NCBI RefSeq assembly: GCF_011250515.1
Contig: NZ_JAANOP010000001.1
Span: forward strand, 702,417-766,416
DNA length: 64,000 nt
Origin: Aquirufa ecclesiirivi
Lineage (GTDB): Bacteria; Bacteroidota; Bacteroidia; Cytophagales; Spirosomataceae
Direction: 5' to 3'
The position numbers and the translations under genes are program-made. The number at the start of each line of letters is the position of its first letter. Position 1 is the first letter of the stretch. Below the pieces are notes generated by a model that was not told where the DNA came from, searched no databases, and was given only the letters and a program-made list of their open reading frames with translations. Shown piece by piece: positions 9,497 through 19,700 of this stretch.

Positions 9497-9826
9497 TTAA
9501 TTTTTTAACTTATTAAGCACACCAATATCGATGCTTTGAATGTTACGATAAATCATAACGATAATCGCCAATCCCACAGCCACTTCGGCAGCAGCTACGG
9601 CCATAATAAAAAAGACAAATATTTGACCCGATGGATCCGAATAATACGAAGAAAACGCCGCTAGCAATAAATTCACCGCGTTGAGCATCAATTCGATTGC
9701 CATAAAAACAATGATGGCATTTCGGCGAGTTAGCACACCCAAGATTCCAATACAAAACAATGCTGAGCTCAGCATGATGTAATTGGTCAATGGAATGGTA
9801 CGAATTATTTCTGGTATGGATTGCAT
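9497..9826 (-). CDS. nuoK: NADH-quinone oxidoreductase subunit K
   Basis: A 109-residue protein with three membrane helices. The conserved membrane glutamates are visible in [15 protein letters not shown] and [13 protein letters not shown]. It is the first gene of a nuoK-L-M-N block. nuoJ, which usually precedes it, is absent: the upstream gene is a DnaQ-like exonuclease. A -7 element at 9888-9895 suggests the block has its own promoter. Confidence 0.95.
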   Translation of the reverse strand: MQSIPEIIRTIPLTNYIMLSSALFCIGILGVLTRRNAIIVFMAIELMLNAVNLLLAAFSSYYSDPSGQIFVFFIMAVAAAEVAVGLAIIVMIYRNIQSIDIGVLNKLKN

Positions 9827-9887
9827 GGTAAAAATGTAAGAGTCAAATAAACAAATTGCCTATTCAAACGAATGCTTTTATGCGGGG

Positions 9888-9895
9888 CAAAAATA
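9888..9895 (-). promoter_or_regulatory. Candidate -7 element upstream of nuoK
   Basis: TATTTTTG on the minus strand is an exact match to TAnnTTTG, about 60 nt before the nuoK ATG. No good -33 TTTG lies at the right spacing, so support is partial. It would let nuoKLMN-gtrA be transcribed apart from the upstream exonuclease gene. Confidence 0.35.
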
Positions 9896-9931
9896 GGAAA
9901 TAAACTGACAAAATAGAAATTATCTAGGTGT

Positions 9932-10741
9932 CTAACGCTGAAATCCTTTTAATTTAATTTCAGTCAATTTCCGTTTAGTGTCCATCGGAAAATCCCCTTT
10001 CATCATCCAATCGTAATAGGATGGATCTGATTTTAACACTTCAGCGATTGGCCTACCAATGTGTTTGCCAAAATTGAATACCGCCACTTGGTCTTTATTG
10101 TACACCATTCGATTAGCAAAATCAATGGAATTGGAAGCACTTAATTGATGTAAAACAGCCACATCATTCTGAATAGGGAAATATTCGTTTCCTTCCGTAT
10201 CCTTCATAGCAGTTTTTTCATAGTGCTTTACTTGGGCATTTAAAACTTCCAACGTTGCTAACACATCTGCTTCAGCACCGTGAGCACCAATCAGGTCTTT
10301 TTGGCAATAAAACTTGTATGCCGCAGTTAAATTACGGGGCTCCATCATGTGGAATATCCGTTGAGCATCCACCAAACGTCTGTTTTTTGTATCGAAATCA
10401 ACATCACTTCGAAGGAACTCCTCCACCAACATCGGTACATCAAAGCGGTTCGAGTTGAATCCAGCCAAGTCACATCCTTCTAAAAAAGAGGCCATGGACT
10501 TAGCAATCTGTTTGAAATTGGGCTCATCCTTCACGTCTTCGTCATAAATACCATGAACTAAAGATGCTTCTAGCGGAATAGGAATCCCGGGGTTTACCCG
10601 ACGGGTTTTAATATCAACCGTGCCATCAATATTTGCCTTAGCTATGGAAATCTCCACGATTCTATCTTTTTGTACCTGTATTCCGGTTGTTTCTAAATCA
10701 AAGAAGGCAAGCGGTTTGGTTAATTTCAGTTGATGCTCCAT
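9932..10741 (-). CDS. DnaQ-like 3'-5' exonuclease
   Basis: A 269-residue DEDDh-type exonuclease. Motif I is AFFDLETTG (Asp15, Glu17), motif II includes LAGFNSNRFDVPML, and motif III is HGAEADVLATLEVL (catalytic His and Asp). The C-terminal about 60 residues contain FNFGKHIGRPIAEVLKSDPS, the FGKxxG module that often follows exonuclease domains in Bacteroidota. I start at the ATG at 10741 because the longer start at 10768 is a TTG inside a perfect -7 promoter element. It could act as a proofreading or repair exonuclease; the sequence does not say which. It is divergent from the HAD phosphatase gene. Confidence 0.85.
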   Translation of the reverse strand: MEHQLKLTKPLAFFDLETTGIQVQKDRIVEISIAKANIDGTVDIKTRRVNPGIPIPLEASLVHGIYDEDVKDEPNFKQIAKSMASFLEGCDLAGFNSNRFDVPMLVEEFLRSDVDFDTKNRRLVDAQRIFHMMEPRNLTAAYKFYCQKDLIGAHGAEADVLATLEVLNAQVKHYEKTAMKDTEGNEYFPIQNDVAVLHQLSASNSIDFANRMVYNKDQVAVFNFGKHIGRPIAEVLKSDPSYYDWMMKGDFPMDTKRKLTEIKLKGFQR

Positions 10742-10765
10742 AGTATATTGCTCATAAAGGCTTCG

Positions 10766-10790
10766 CAAAGGTAAATGATTATTACCTTTG
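10766..10790. promoter_or_regulatory. Back-to-back divergent -7 elements forming a palindrome
   Basis: CAAAGGTA (10766-10773, a minus-strand TACCTTTG) and TACCTTTG (10783-10790, plus strand) are both exact -7 elements, separated by 9 bp. Extended by one base they form a 9-bp inverted repeat with a 7-bp spacer. The plus-strand start point would fall at or next to the ATG at 10795. Neither element has a clear TTTG at -33. Confidence 0.6.
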
Positions 10791-10794
10791 TTGG

Positions 10795-11502
10795 ATGATA
10801 TTTCAGCCTAAAGCCATTTTTTTTGATTGGGACCATACCTTATGGGACCATGACCGCAATTCTCAAGAAGTTATTATAGAGTTGGTGGAAGAATTTGGCT
10901 TAGACAAACAAAGTCCACTACCGGTCTCCTCTATTTGGGAGACTTATCAACAAATCAATACCGCTTTATGGGATGATTATCAAATGGGTTTAATATCACA
11001 AAATGAATTGCGCGAATCGCGTTTTTTGCGTTTTTTTCAAGCCATTCAAGTACAAGGGCCTGCCGATACATTCTCAGAACAATTTCTTTTCAGAACACCT
11101 CGTAAAACCCATTTGATGGAAGGAGCCCAAGAATTGTTAGAAGCTCTTTCACCACACTACCCTCTCTATATTTTAACCAATGGCTTTGAGGATATACAGC
11201 ATATAAAAGTGACCTCTTCAGGACTAGGTCATCATTTTAAGGAATTGATCACTTCGCAAGGTGTCGGGGCAAAAAAACCTGAATTAGCCTTTTTTGAACA
11301 TGCCCTCCAACGTGCAAATTGCCAAGCACATGAAGCCTTGATGGTTGGGGATAATTGGCATGCGGATATTCATGGAGCGAATCAAGCAGGAATCCCAGCT
11401 ATACATTATAATTTGTCGGATGCTTCAGAGGCCATTTGGCAAATATCGGACTTGAAACATGTGAAAAATCACTTGGAAATTTATTCAAATAAGGATAATT
11501 GA
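10795..11502 (+). CDS. YjjG-type HAD nucleotidase/phosphatase
   Basis: A 235-residue haloacid-dehalogenase-family hydrolase. HAD motif I is FFDWDHTLWD (nucleophile Asp and second Asp), motif II is LYILTNGF, and motif III/IV is KKPELAFFEHAL...MVGDNWHADIHGANQAG. The DWDHTLWDHDRN start and the C1-type cap match the YjjG-like noncanonical pyrimidine nucleotidases of Bacteroidota, which dephosphorylate nucleotide analogues; substrate specificity is inferred. The start is supported by a -7 element that ends 4 bp before the ATG, so the mRNA may be leaderless. Its 3' end overlaps the convergent PD-(D/E)XK-like gene by 22 bp. Confidence 0.82.
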   Translation: MIFQPKAIFFDWDHTLWDHDRNSQEVIIELVEEFGLDKQSPLPVSSIWETYQQINTALWDDYQMGLISQNELRESRFLRFFQAIQVQGPADTFSEQFLFRTPRKTHLMEGAQELLEALSPHYPLYILTNGFEDIQHIKVTSSGLGHHFKELITSQGVGAKKPELAFFEHALQRANCQAHEALMVGDNWHADIHGANQAGIPAIHYNLSDASEAIWQISDLKHVKNHLEIYSNKDN

Positions 11503-12104
11503 TTATCATTTGCCTTGCGGTCAAATATCTTTTTATCCCGAATGAATTTTTTATTTTCTTCCAAAAAAGAAATGAAACTCTCAATTTGCTGGTATAAAGG
11601 ATTGAAATCCACAGATTGCAAGTGGTAGGATTCTACATATACGTCGTTAAAATCCGTAATCACATAATCCAATTGCTCAATACCGTATTTCTGAAGACCA
11701 AGTAAATAAAGGTTTTGGTGGTTTTTAACGAAACGGCCAGGTTCATAAAAAGAGGTGCTTTTTAAATCAAAAGCTGTTTTGTCTCCCACACCGTCCACAT
11801 AACCATAAATCATGGCATTTTTATAGCGGGATTCCACATAAAACTGAGTTTTATACTTATTCGGTAATAATTCTCGTGCTTTATCAATGACCCCTTCTTG
11901 GAATAATTCTTCCCCTTCACCTAGAGTAACAGCACGTTCAAAATCCACACCCTTTTTTTGTGCTACCGTAGTCGGTTTTTTAACCCGATTAATGCGCTCA
12001 ATCATTTCAATTTCATCGACAATAATCTTGCCACTTCCATCGCGTGATTGATTAAGATATAAAGCGTAAGAATTGAGTAGGGTAGGGTATAAACGATACA
12101 GCAT
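11481..12104 (-). CDS. PD-(D/E)XK nuclease-like protein
   Basis: A 207-residue protein without a named family that I recognise. The centre has the layout of a PD-(D/E)XK nuclease: ESRYKNAMIYGYVDGVGD, then AFDLKST (candidate Asp-x-Lys), then QNLYLLGLQKYG, like the QxxxY helix of RecB/Cas4-type nucleases. The C-terminal SLFE resembles tails of some DNA-metabolism proteins. It is followed within 8 bp by the ferredoxin gene and then xth, so a DNA-repair context is plausible. Nuclease activity is inferred. Confidence 0.6.
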   Translation of the reverse strand: MLYRLYPTLLNSYALYLNQSRDGSGKIIVDEIEMIERINRVKKPTTVAQKKGVDFERAVTLGEGEELFQEGVIDKARELLPNKYKTQFYVESRYKNAMIYGYVDGVGDKTAFDLKSTSFYEPGRFVKNHQNLYLLGLQKYGIEQLDYVITDFNDVYVESYHLQSVDFNPLYQQIESFISFLEENKKFIRDKKIFDRKANDNQLSLFE

Positions 12105-12112
12105 GTTGCAAT

Positions 12113-12415
12113 TTATCCAATTTCAAGTCGAGATACAATCTCGTTTCCAATTAAGTGCTTTTCTGTAATTTCAGCGACATCTTCTAACTGAACATTGCCG
12201 TAAAATACACCTTCTGGATATACCACCATGGTGGGTCCTTTTCCACAGAAATCTAAACAACCTGCTTTTTGAATCCTAATTTTTTGATCACTACCTGTTT
12301 CTGCCCATTGGGCTTTGAATGCTTCGACTAAAGCCATTCCATGTTCAGATCCGCAACATTTTTTTGGCGCAGGCTTATCGTTGGTACAAATAAATACGTG
12401 TTTTTCGTAATGCAT
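12113..12415 (-). CDS. Thioredoxin-like (2Fe-2S) ferredoxin
   Basis: A 100-residue protein with a thioredoxin-like [2Fe-2S] ferredoxin pattern: Cys10, Cys20/21, then Cys53 and Cys57 in AGCLDFCGKGP, followed by MVVYPEGVFYGNV. The same fold occurs at the C-terminus of NuoE. It probably serves as a small electron carrier; the partner is unknown. It lies 8 bp before the PD-(D/E)XK-like gene and 5 bp after xth, within one compact transcription unit. Confidence 0.85.
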   Translation of the reverse strand: MHYEKHVFICTNDKPAPKKCCGSEHGMALVEAFKAQWAETGSDQKIRIQKAGCLDFCGKGPTMVVYPEGVFYGNVQLEDVAEITEKHLIGNEIVSRLEIG

Positions 12416-12420
12416 TGGAA

Positions 12421-13182
12421 TTAGTTTAAATGTAAAACCACTGGGCAGTGGTCTGAATGTTTAACTTCGGGTAAAATTTGGGCATGGGAAATTCGTTCAC
12501 GTAAGGAATCGCTAACCAAATGATAATCAATGCGCCAACCTAAATTTTTCCCTCTAGCACCGGCTCGGTAACTCCACCAACTGTAATGATGAGGTTCAGC
12601 ATTGATATGTCGGAAAGAATCCACAAATCCCGAATTAATAAAATTTTCCATCCATTCCCTTTCCTCAGGTAAAAACCCAGAACTATTTGCATTGGATTTA
12701 GGATTGTGAATGTCGATAGCTTTATGACAAATATTGTAATCCCCGGAAATAATTAAATGAGGAATTTCTTTTTTTAATTGATCAATGTATTGGTAGAAAT
12801 CAGCTAGCCAAATCATTTTGAAACCTTGTCTTTCATCTCCGCTTGACCCAGAAGGCATGTACACACTCATCACGGAAAAATCCTCAAAATCAGCTCGGAT
12901 GACGCGTCCTTCTGCGTCGTATTTTTCAATCCCACATCCAATCGTGACGGACTTTGGCGAAACTTTTGAAAAAATGGCTACTCCAGAATACCCTTTCTTT
13001 TGGGCTGAGTGCCAATAGATTTGATAGCCTAATGCCTCAATGGTAGAAATATCCACTTGCTCAATGTCAGCTTTCAATTCTTGCAAGCAAAGCACATCTG
13101 GATTTTCTTCTTTCAGCCAATCAATAAATCCTTTTTGAATAGCGGCTCTAATACCGTTAACATTGTACGAAATAATTTTCAT
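12421..13182 (-). CDS. xth: Exodeoxyribonuclease III
   Basis: A 253-residue AP endonuclease/3'-5' exonuclease of the EEP fold, of normal length. Motifs seen are SYNVNGIRAA at the start, CLQELKAD (catalytic Glu), SGDYNICHKAIDI (Asp-Asn), WRIDYHLVS, and KHSDHCPVVLHL with the terminal Asp-His. It acts in base-excision repair. It starts 4 bp after the 121-residue hypothetical gene. Confidence 0.95.
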   Translation of the reverse strand: MKIISYNVNGIRAAIQKGFIDWLKEENPDVLCLQELKADIEQVDISTIEALGYQIYWHSAQKKGYSGVAIFSKVSPKSVTIGCGIEKYDAEGRVIRADFEDFSVMSVYMPSGSSGDERQGFKMIWLADFYQYIDQLKKEIPHLIISGDYNICHKAIDIHNPKSNANSSGFLPEEREWMENFINSGFVDSFRHINAEPHHYSWWSYRAGARGKNLGWRIDYHLVSDSLRERISHAQILPEVKHSDHCPVVLHLN

Positions 13183-13186
13183 GAGC

Positions 13187-13552
13187 TTAAGCTTGTTCTG
13201 GATTAAATACTTCTGATTTGAAGTACTGAATGATGTGGGCTTTTATGAGAATTTCCTGTTCTTTAAGGGGCATTTGTGGTACCGCCTGTACTAAATTCCA
13301 ATGTGGCCACCCTTCTGCATCTAAACCCTCCAAGGTGTAAAATCCGCTGAAGCTCAATACTTTACAGGTAGCAATGTGCATTAAATCTTGTTTTTGCTCC
13401 TTAGTAAATGTCGCGTGACCTTTTCCCAATTCTTGAACTCCGATCAAAAACAAAACGGAGTCAACATCAGCAGGTCTTTTATTAAATTGATTTTCAAGGA
13501 AATCAAGAACTTGATTCCATTCAGATGAAACGATGCTAGGTTCAAAATCCAT
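13187..13552 (-). CDS. Conserved Bacteroidota hypothetical protein
   Basis: A 121-residue soluble protein whose family name I do not know. It has a mixed helical pattern with LFLIGVQELG and a conserved-looking GWPHWN, with no signal peptide, membrane segment or metal motif. Tight spacing to xth (4 bp) and to the upstream membrane gene (16 bp) suggests a shared transcript. Confidence 0.65.
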   Translation of the reverse strand: MDFEPSIVSSEWNQVLDFLENQFNKRPADVDSVLFLIGVQELGKGHATFTKEQKQDLMHIATCKVLSFSGFYTLEGLDAEGWPHWNLVQAVPQMPLKEQEILIKAHIIQYFKSEVFNPEQA

Positions 13553-13568
13553 GGGTAAGCAGAAACAT

Positions 13569-14183
13569 TTAATTCTGCAAAGCTACTTTGAATTTGGCAG
13601 ATTCAAGCACAGCTTGCTGACCTTTTGGGTTATTGGCGATTAAGATTAATTCACCTTCAACGAAATTCGACGTTATTTTTGTGATATTGACACGACCCAC
13701 GCCATTCTTAACCCCTTCATTGTTAGGCAAGCTAGATTCAAAGAAATTATTTTTATCCTGGTAATTATCCAGGTTTTTAATCAAATTTCCAATATTGGAG
13801 ATTTCTCCATCTCCTGGTATAAAATAAGTGCCTGGCCCCTTAACCTTGTAGATCTTTAAATAAACCGATTCTAGGTTTTTTTCTTGAGTACAAGTCAGTG
13901 TTAGGACGGGATTACCCATTTCATTTTTTACTTGAGCCTCAATATTCTTGGTTTCTATGCGGTGATAATTTTCATCATCAAAAACAATTTTTCCGGCAAA
14001 AAAGCCAGGCTCAATAGGTTTTTCGGAAAATGAAGATTGATAACTAAACATAAATACAATGATTCCTAAACCCGCATACAGGATATTAATGGGGTATTTT
14101 ACAAAGGAAATGAAGAAAACACCAATGGGGTTTTTATCAATTTTCTGCCAAAATCGGACTTTCGATGAAGTAGATTTGTTCAT
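13569..14183 (-). CDS. Single-pass membrane protein of unknown function
   Basis: A 204-residue protein with one membrane helix (about residues 30-48, PINILYAGLGIIVFMFSY) after a basic N-terminus. The remaining 150 residues are probably outside the cytoplasm and beta-rich (AGKIVFDDENYHRIETKNIEAQ, VYLKIYKVKGPGTYFIPGDGEIS), resembling small immunoglobulin-like or DUF6252-like periplasmic domains. No catalytic motif is visible. It is the first gene of the xth cluster. Confidence 0.55.
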   Translation of the reverse strand: MNKSTSSKVRFWQKIDKNPIGVFFISFVKYPINILYAGLGIIVFMFSYQSSFSEKPIEPGFFAGKIVFDDENYHRIETKNIEAQVKNEMGNPVLTLTCTQEKNLESVYLKIYKVKGPGTYFIPGDGEISNIGNLIKNLDNYQDKNNFFESSLPNNEGVKNGVGRVNITKITSNFVEGELILIANNPKGQQAVLESAKFKVALQN

Positions 14184-14392
14184 ACTTTTTTTGGCTTAAC
14201 AGGTAGAAACCGGAATGTTGAGAAGAAAATCAGCTACAAAAATATTATAACTATACTGATTTGCCAAGATTTAGTCAATTATTTAATGTGTGATTTATTA
14301 AGTGGTTATTTTTTTTATAGTGAATGGAATTGTAAATCAATTGGTAAATTTGAAAACTGTTAATCAATTTATTAGTTATTAAGGTTGTGTAA

Positions 14393-15709
14393 ATGAAAGA
14401 GGATATCGGTCAAACTATTCTAAAGTATCGGTTCGCCAATGGTAGAACTGAAAAAAGAAATTTTAAAAAAATGAAATCTTTTTCTATTCCTTCTTTATTT
14501 AAAAGCGATTTGATTAGTCGAGTCAAGGAAGTTCGCCGATTAAGCGATAAGCTCAAAAAGAATTTCAAGCCTTCTGTTTTTGATTTTGGCTCGGTAGAAA
14601 TATTACTTTCACGGCATTTTGGTTTTTGTTATGGAGTGGAAAATGCCGTGGAAACGGCCTATAAAATCATAGAAGACAATCCTCAAAAACGCATATTTTT
14701 ACTTTCTGAAATGATTCATAATCCAGCTGTCAATGCCGATTTGTTGGATTTAGGAGTGAAGTTTGTTCAGGATACCTATGGTAATCAATTGGTAGCTTGG
14801 GATACCTTGACTAAAGAAGATATTGTGATCATTCCGGCCTTTGGAACAACGCTAGAAGTTCATGCCATTTTAGATAAAATCGGTATTGATTTATATGCCT
14901 ATGATACAACTTGTCCTTTTGTAGAAAAAGTTTGGAATCGAGCCAATCAAATAGGTCAAAATAAATATACCGTAGTGGTACATGGAAAACCTAGTCATGA
15001 GGAAACCAAGGCTACTTTTTCCCATTCTCAAGTAGTTACACCAACCTTGATCGTGAAAGACTTAGAACAAGCAAAACGCTTGGCCTACTACATTCGAAAG
15101 GAAAAATCGTCTCAAGAGTTTTATGAGGAATTTGAGGGACAATACTCACAAGGTTTTGACCCAGATAAGGATTTACAAAGAATTGGCGTGGTGAATCAAA
15201 CGACGATGTTGGCGATTGATACCCAAGAAATAGTGGAATATTTGAAAGCTGAAATTGTTCAATTTTATCAATTGGAGCCACATCAAATAACTTCCCATTT
15301 TGCTGATACTCGTGATACTTTATGCTATGCAACCAACGATAATCAAAGTGCCACCTATGGTTTAATAGCCGAGGAGGCAGATTTTGCCATCATTGCTGGG
15401 GGGTATAATTCCTCCAATACATCACATTTAGTAGATTTATGTCAGGAAAAACTGCCTTCTTATTTCATAAAATCAGCTGAAAAACTGATTTCAGAAAAGG
15501 AGATTCTTCATTTTGATAATAAAAATAAAGAAGAAGTTTTAATCCATGGGTATATTCCTCAAAAGGCCAAAGTTCGCGTTCTACTCACTTGTGGAGCCTC
15601 CTGCCCTGATGCTGTCATTGAAGAAATACTTCGAAAATTGGTTTCCTTTTTCCCCGAATCAAAGGATGTAAATGAGGTGGTTGAAAATTGGAGCTTAGCT
15701 CAGAACTAA
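14393..15709 (+). CDS. ispH: 4-hydroxy-3-methylbut-2-enyl diphosphate reductase
   Basis: Last enzyme of the MEP isoprenoid pathway, converting HMBPP to IPP and DMAPP with a [4Fe-4S] cluster. At 438 residues this is the long Bacteroidota form. The three cluster cysteines are in HFGFCYGVENA, TTCPFVEKVW and CGASCPDAV; HGKPSHEET and NQTTMLA are also present. The ATG at 14393 is kept because the MKEDIG...FADGRT-type N-terminus is typical of the long form; a second start at 14471 (MKSFSIPS) is possible. dxr of the same pathway is at 49.5 kb. Confidence 0.93.
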   Translation: MKEDIGQTILKYRFANGRTEKRNFKKMKSFSIPSLFKSDLISRVKEVRRLSDKLKKNFKPSVFDFGSVEILLSRHFGFCYGVENAVETAYKIIEDNPQKRIFLLSEMIHNPAVNADLLDLGVKFVQDTYGNQLVAWDTLTKEDIVIIPAFGTTLEVHAILDKIGIDLYAYDTTCPFVEKVWNRANQIGQNKYTVVVHGKPSHEETKATFSHSQVVTPTLIVKDLEQAKRLAYYIRKEKSSQEFYEEFEGQYSQGFDPDKDLQRIGVVNQTTMLAIDTQEIVEYLKAEIVQFYQLEPHQITSHFADTRDTLCYATNDNQSATYGLIAEEADFAIIAGGYNSSNTSHLVDLCQEKLPSYFIKSAEKLISEKEILHFDNKNKEEVLIHGYIPQKAKVRVLLTCGASCPDAVIEEILRKLVSFFPESKDVNEVVENWSLAQN

Positions 15710-16596
15710 TTCAAATACGAATCAAGAATCTTATTGACAGCTGGAAGATAGCCCTCGCCAAATAAGTTTACATGTACCAATAAAGGGTATAAATTGTATA
15801 GAGGAATTCGCTCATGGAATCCTTTTAAAATAGGGAAAGCTTCATGGTAAGCTTCATAGAATTCCTTTTCAAAGCCTCCAAACATGGTGGTGAAAGCTAT
15901 TTCCGCTTCTCTCAAACCAAAATAACAGGAAGGATCCACCAAGCTGACTAAACCATGTTGATTGACCATGGCATTTCCCGACCATAAATCTCCGTGAATT
16001 AGAGCAGGTTGTTCGTTGGGGATAATGGAAGGAATTTTATCATATAACTTTTCAAAAGTTTCATTCGTTGCACCATCAATTTTTCTATGATATAAAGCGG
16101 TATCGACTTGATATTTTAATCGGTTTTGAATGAAAAAATCCACTCCTTGTGAGTTCCAAGTATTAACTTGTTTCGCTGCACCAATGAAATTGTCATAGTC
16201 TAATCCATGTCCTTGAGAAGTTGTCGTTTGATGTAAATGGGCCAGTTTTATACCAAAATCACTCCAGTAGCTTTCTTTTTTTTCAGCAGATGGAATACAC
16301 TCCATCACCAAGTATTCTTTTTCATCCAATTGCCCTACACCCAATACCTGTGGAACAGGAATGGTGTTGGTGGAGGCTATCAAAGCCAAATTTTTTGATT
16401 CTGCTTGGAACAAGCCTAGGTGATCACCTTGATTCCATTTGATGAAATATTCTCCTTGTGCTAGCTTAACACGTACAGCTAAATTAAAATTTCCTCCATA
16501 AAAAAATTGAAAGTCCTCAATAGTGCCAATTTCGCCTAAATTTTGGCGGAGTATACTTTCAATAAATTGATACTGTTCTTGTGATTGTTGGGACAT
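15706..16596 (-). CDS. Fructosamine kinase family protein
   Basis: A 296-residue protein of the fructosamine-3-kinase/APH fold. Motifs are FFYGGNFNLAVRV at the glycine-rich loop, YLVMECIP at the hinge, LIHGDLWSGNAMV (catalytic Asp and Asn) and SLVDPSCYFGLREAEIAF (metal-binding Asp). The family phosphorylates ketosamines on glycated proteins, releasing the sugar; the substrate here is inferred. I chose the ATG at 16596 rather than 16626. Its stop overlaps the convergent ispH stop by 4 bp. Confidence 0.85.
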   Translation of the reverse strand: MSQQSQEQYQFIESILRQNLGEIGTIEDFQFFYGGNFNLAVRVKLAQGEYFIKWNQGDHLGLFQAESKNLALIASTNTIPVPQVLGVGQLDEKEYLVMECIPSAEKKESYWSDFGIKLAHLHQTTTSQGHGLDYDNFIGAAKQVNTWNSQGVDFFIQNRLKYQVDTALYHRKIDGATNETFEKLYDKIPSIIPNEQPALIHGDLWSGNAMVNQHGLVSLVDPSCYFGLREAEIAFTTMFGGFEKEFYEAYHEAFPILKGFHERIPLYNLYPLLVHVNLFGEGYLPAVNKILDSYLN

Positions 16597-16727
16597 GCTG
16601 GAGTCAATATTCTTCAAAAATACCAAAATAGAAACTCATGGGCAATTTTATTTTGTACCTATCATGAATGGTATGCGTTTGAAAATTCGTATTTTCAAGT
16701 TCTGACTTGTTCTGATTAGCAAAACCC

Positions 16728-19700
16728 GTGTACAATCCGCTTCAAAACCAATTACGAAACTACCATCGACAACTTTCTCGGAAAGAGTTGTGGAAATCCT
16801 TGATACTTGCTGCTATTTGGATTTTAAGTGTAGCATTTTTCTTGATTTTATTGGAATACCTAGCTTGGTTTTCATCAGCCATTCGAGGAATATTTTTATA
16901 CGCATTTTTTATAAGTTCAATAGGAATTCTGATATTATTTGTTCGAAGACCCATCTGGGATTTAATGCGTCCTTTGAATCAAGAAGATTATTATAGACTG
17001 GCCATTAGTTTGGGTAAATATTTGCCCTCTGAACATGCAGATGCGTTAATTAATGTACTTCAATTACAAAATCAAGTACCTGATAATTCATTAGAACTGT
17101 GGCAGGCTGCCATTGAAGAAAAACAATCCTTTTTGAAGCAGTATCATTGGGAGGATTTTGTTCAGATAAGGGAATTAAAGAAACCCTTTTTATTGTTCCT
17201 AGCACTTTTTGCTTTATTGGGAATCGGCCAATTGACCTTCCCAAATCTTTTCCGTAAGCCGAGTTTACGAATTTGGAATTATTCATTTCATTACCCCAAG
17301 GATTTACCTTTTGAATTTGTGGTTTTAAATAAACCCTTCCAAGCTGTTGCAGGCGAAAACACCGAATTTTTAATGGAGCTAAGGGGTAAAAATTTACCAA
17401 GCGAAGTGACTTTACTTTGGGATGGGGAGCGAATCCCTTTAAGTCCTACAGAAAAGGCAAATCAGTTTAGGGGATTAATTCCAGCGATTCAATCGGAGAA
17501 ATGGCTGCAATTTGAGGCAGGTGGATATTTTTCTGAACCGCAGCTTTTACCCCTAGTGCGCAGGCCAGGTTTAAAAGAAATGACGATGAAGCTGATTTAT
17601 CCAAGCTATTTAAAAAAGCCTAGCGAGACGATACATCAAGCGATTCCCTTAAAAGTTCCTGAAGGAACTACCGTTCATTGGGAAATGACTACTTCTAGTG
17701 CGGAAAAATTAGGTATTCAGTTTCAACAAAAATCATCGGTTGATTGGGCAAGCCCCAATTTCTTAAAAACGAAATATCTTTTGACACGTATAATCAGTCA
17801 AAATAGTACGTATCAAGTTATTGCACAAAATGCGCAGATGCCTATTCAAAAAAGTGTCATACAACCTATTGAGGTCATTTTGGACCAAAAACCAAGTTTG
17901 CAAACCCAGTGGTTGGAGGATACGCTTTATTACCGTTTTAGGGTGTTAAATGCTTTGATTGAAGATGATTATGCTTTAGGTCAAATGCGCTTATCCTATC
18001 AAATTAAGCGGAAAGATGCCAAAGGATTTTCAATCAAAAAAACCCAGGCAATTCCAATTCAGGCTGGAACAAAGCGCATGGAAGTGGAGTATATCTGGCG
18101 CGTTGATTCATTGGCATTACATCCGGGAGATCAAATTCATTATCGAGTGGAGGTTTCCGATCAAGATGGCTTGCACGGTCCAAAATGGACACAGACAAGT
18201 ATGCAAATTTGGGAATATCCTGAGATAAAGCGTTTGGAAAAGAAAATGGATCAGCAAGCAGATCAGGCTGAAAAACAAGTCTTAAATTCTCTTCAAAAGG
18301 CCCAAGATATGAAGCAAGAGATCAACGAACTAACCAAGCGAGTTCAGCTTGGGAAGGAAGTGGATTTGAAAGCTTTACAAGAAGTATTGGATAAAGAAAC
18401 GGCACTGAAAAAGACGATTGAGGAGCTTAAAAAGATGCAAGAACAATGGATGGGTCAGCAAATGAGCTTTCAGCAAATGGACCCAACTTGGATGAAGAAG
18501 ATGGAAAACTTGCAGAAAATGATTTCTCAGCTTTGGGATCCTGACATGGAGAAACGACGCGATGCGCTGTTGAAAAATTGGGAAAAGGAGTCGGCCACTT
18601 TATGGCAAAAACACTTGGATCAAATGCGGAATCAAGGGAAGAACATGGAGCGGGAATTGGAGAGATTACAGCAGTTTTATCAGGAGTTGAAAGTTGAAAA
18701 AATGCTGGATGAATCCATTTCTCGCTGGAAAGAATTGGCCAAAAAGCAAGAGGAGTTGAGTGAAAAGAACAACGGGAAAAATGAACAAGAGTTAGCTAAG
18801 CAACAAGAAGCCCTAAACAAGGAAGTGGAAGAGGAAAGGAAAAAGTTGGATGAGATTGCTCAAGAGAAAAAGGAGATACCAGGTGAGCAGGATTTGGATA
18901 AGGAAGAGAAATTGCAAGAGGAGATGGAGGAGAATTTGGATAATGCCCAAGAAAATTTACAAAATAAGCAGTCGAAACAAGCCGAAACCAATCAAAAGAA
19001 AGCTGCTGAAAAAATGAAGAAATTGGCTAAAAAATTGGAAGAGCAGCAGGAGCAACAGGAATCTACGGAAGTGGCCCTGAATTTAGCTCAACTACGCTTG
19101 TTGATGGAAGATTTGTTGCAATTGTCTTTTGATCAAGAACGCATTATGAAAGCGTATAAAAAGATTCCTGCAGGAGATGTGGCCGTTCGTCAAATCGCTC
19201 AAGAACAAAATAAGTTGGGTGAGATGGCTACTATTTTGGAAGATAGTTTGATTTCATTAGGGAAAAAGTTGATGCCCTTGTCCCAGACTATCACCAAGGA
19301 AACGGCCAATATGAAGCAAAGAATGCAGGAAGCTTCTCGTATGATGAAGGAGCGTAAATGGGATATTGTACCAGTAAGACAACAAGAAGCTATGGCTGCG
19401 ACGAACCAATTGGCCGTATTGTTGTCGGATTTATTACGTCAAGTGCAGGATCAAGCAGCACAGGCTAAATCTGGTAAGAAAGGCAATTCGAAAGGAAACG
19501 CAAAAGGGAATTGGGGGAAAAGGCAGCAGCAATTGAATCAAAAAGCCAGGAAAATGGGGTCCCAGCCTATGATGATTACCAATGAAGAATTGATAAAATT
19601 GGCAGAGGAGCAAGCGCAGATTCGTCAGGAAATGGAGCAAAAAATGAATGAGTTGCAAGGCCAACCTGGTAGTCAAGGTTTACAGAAATCCTTATCAGAC

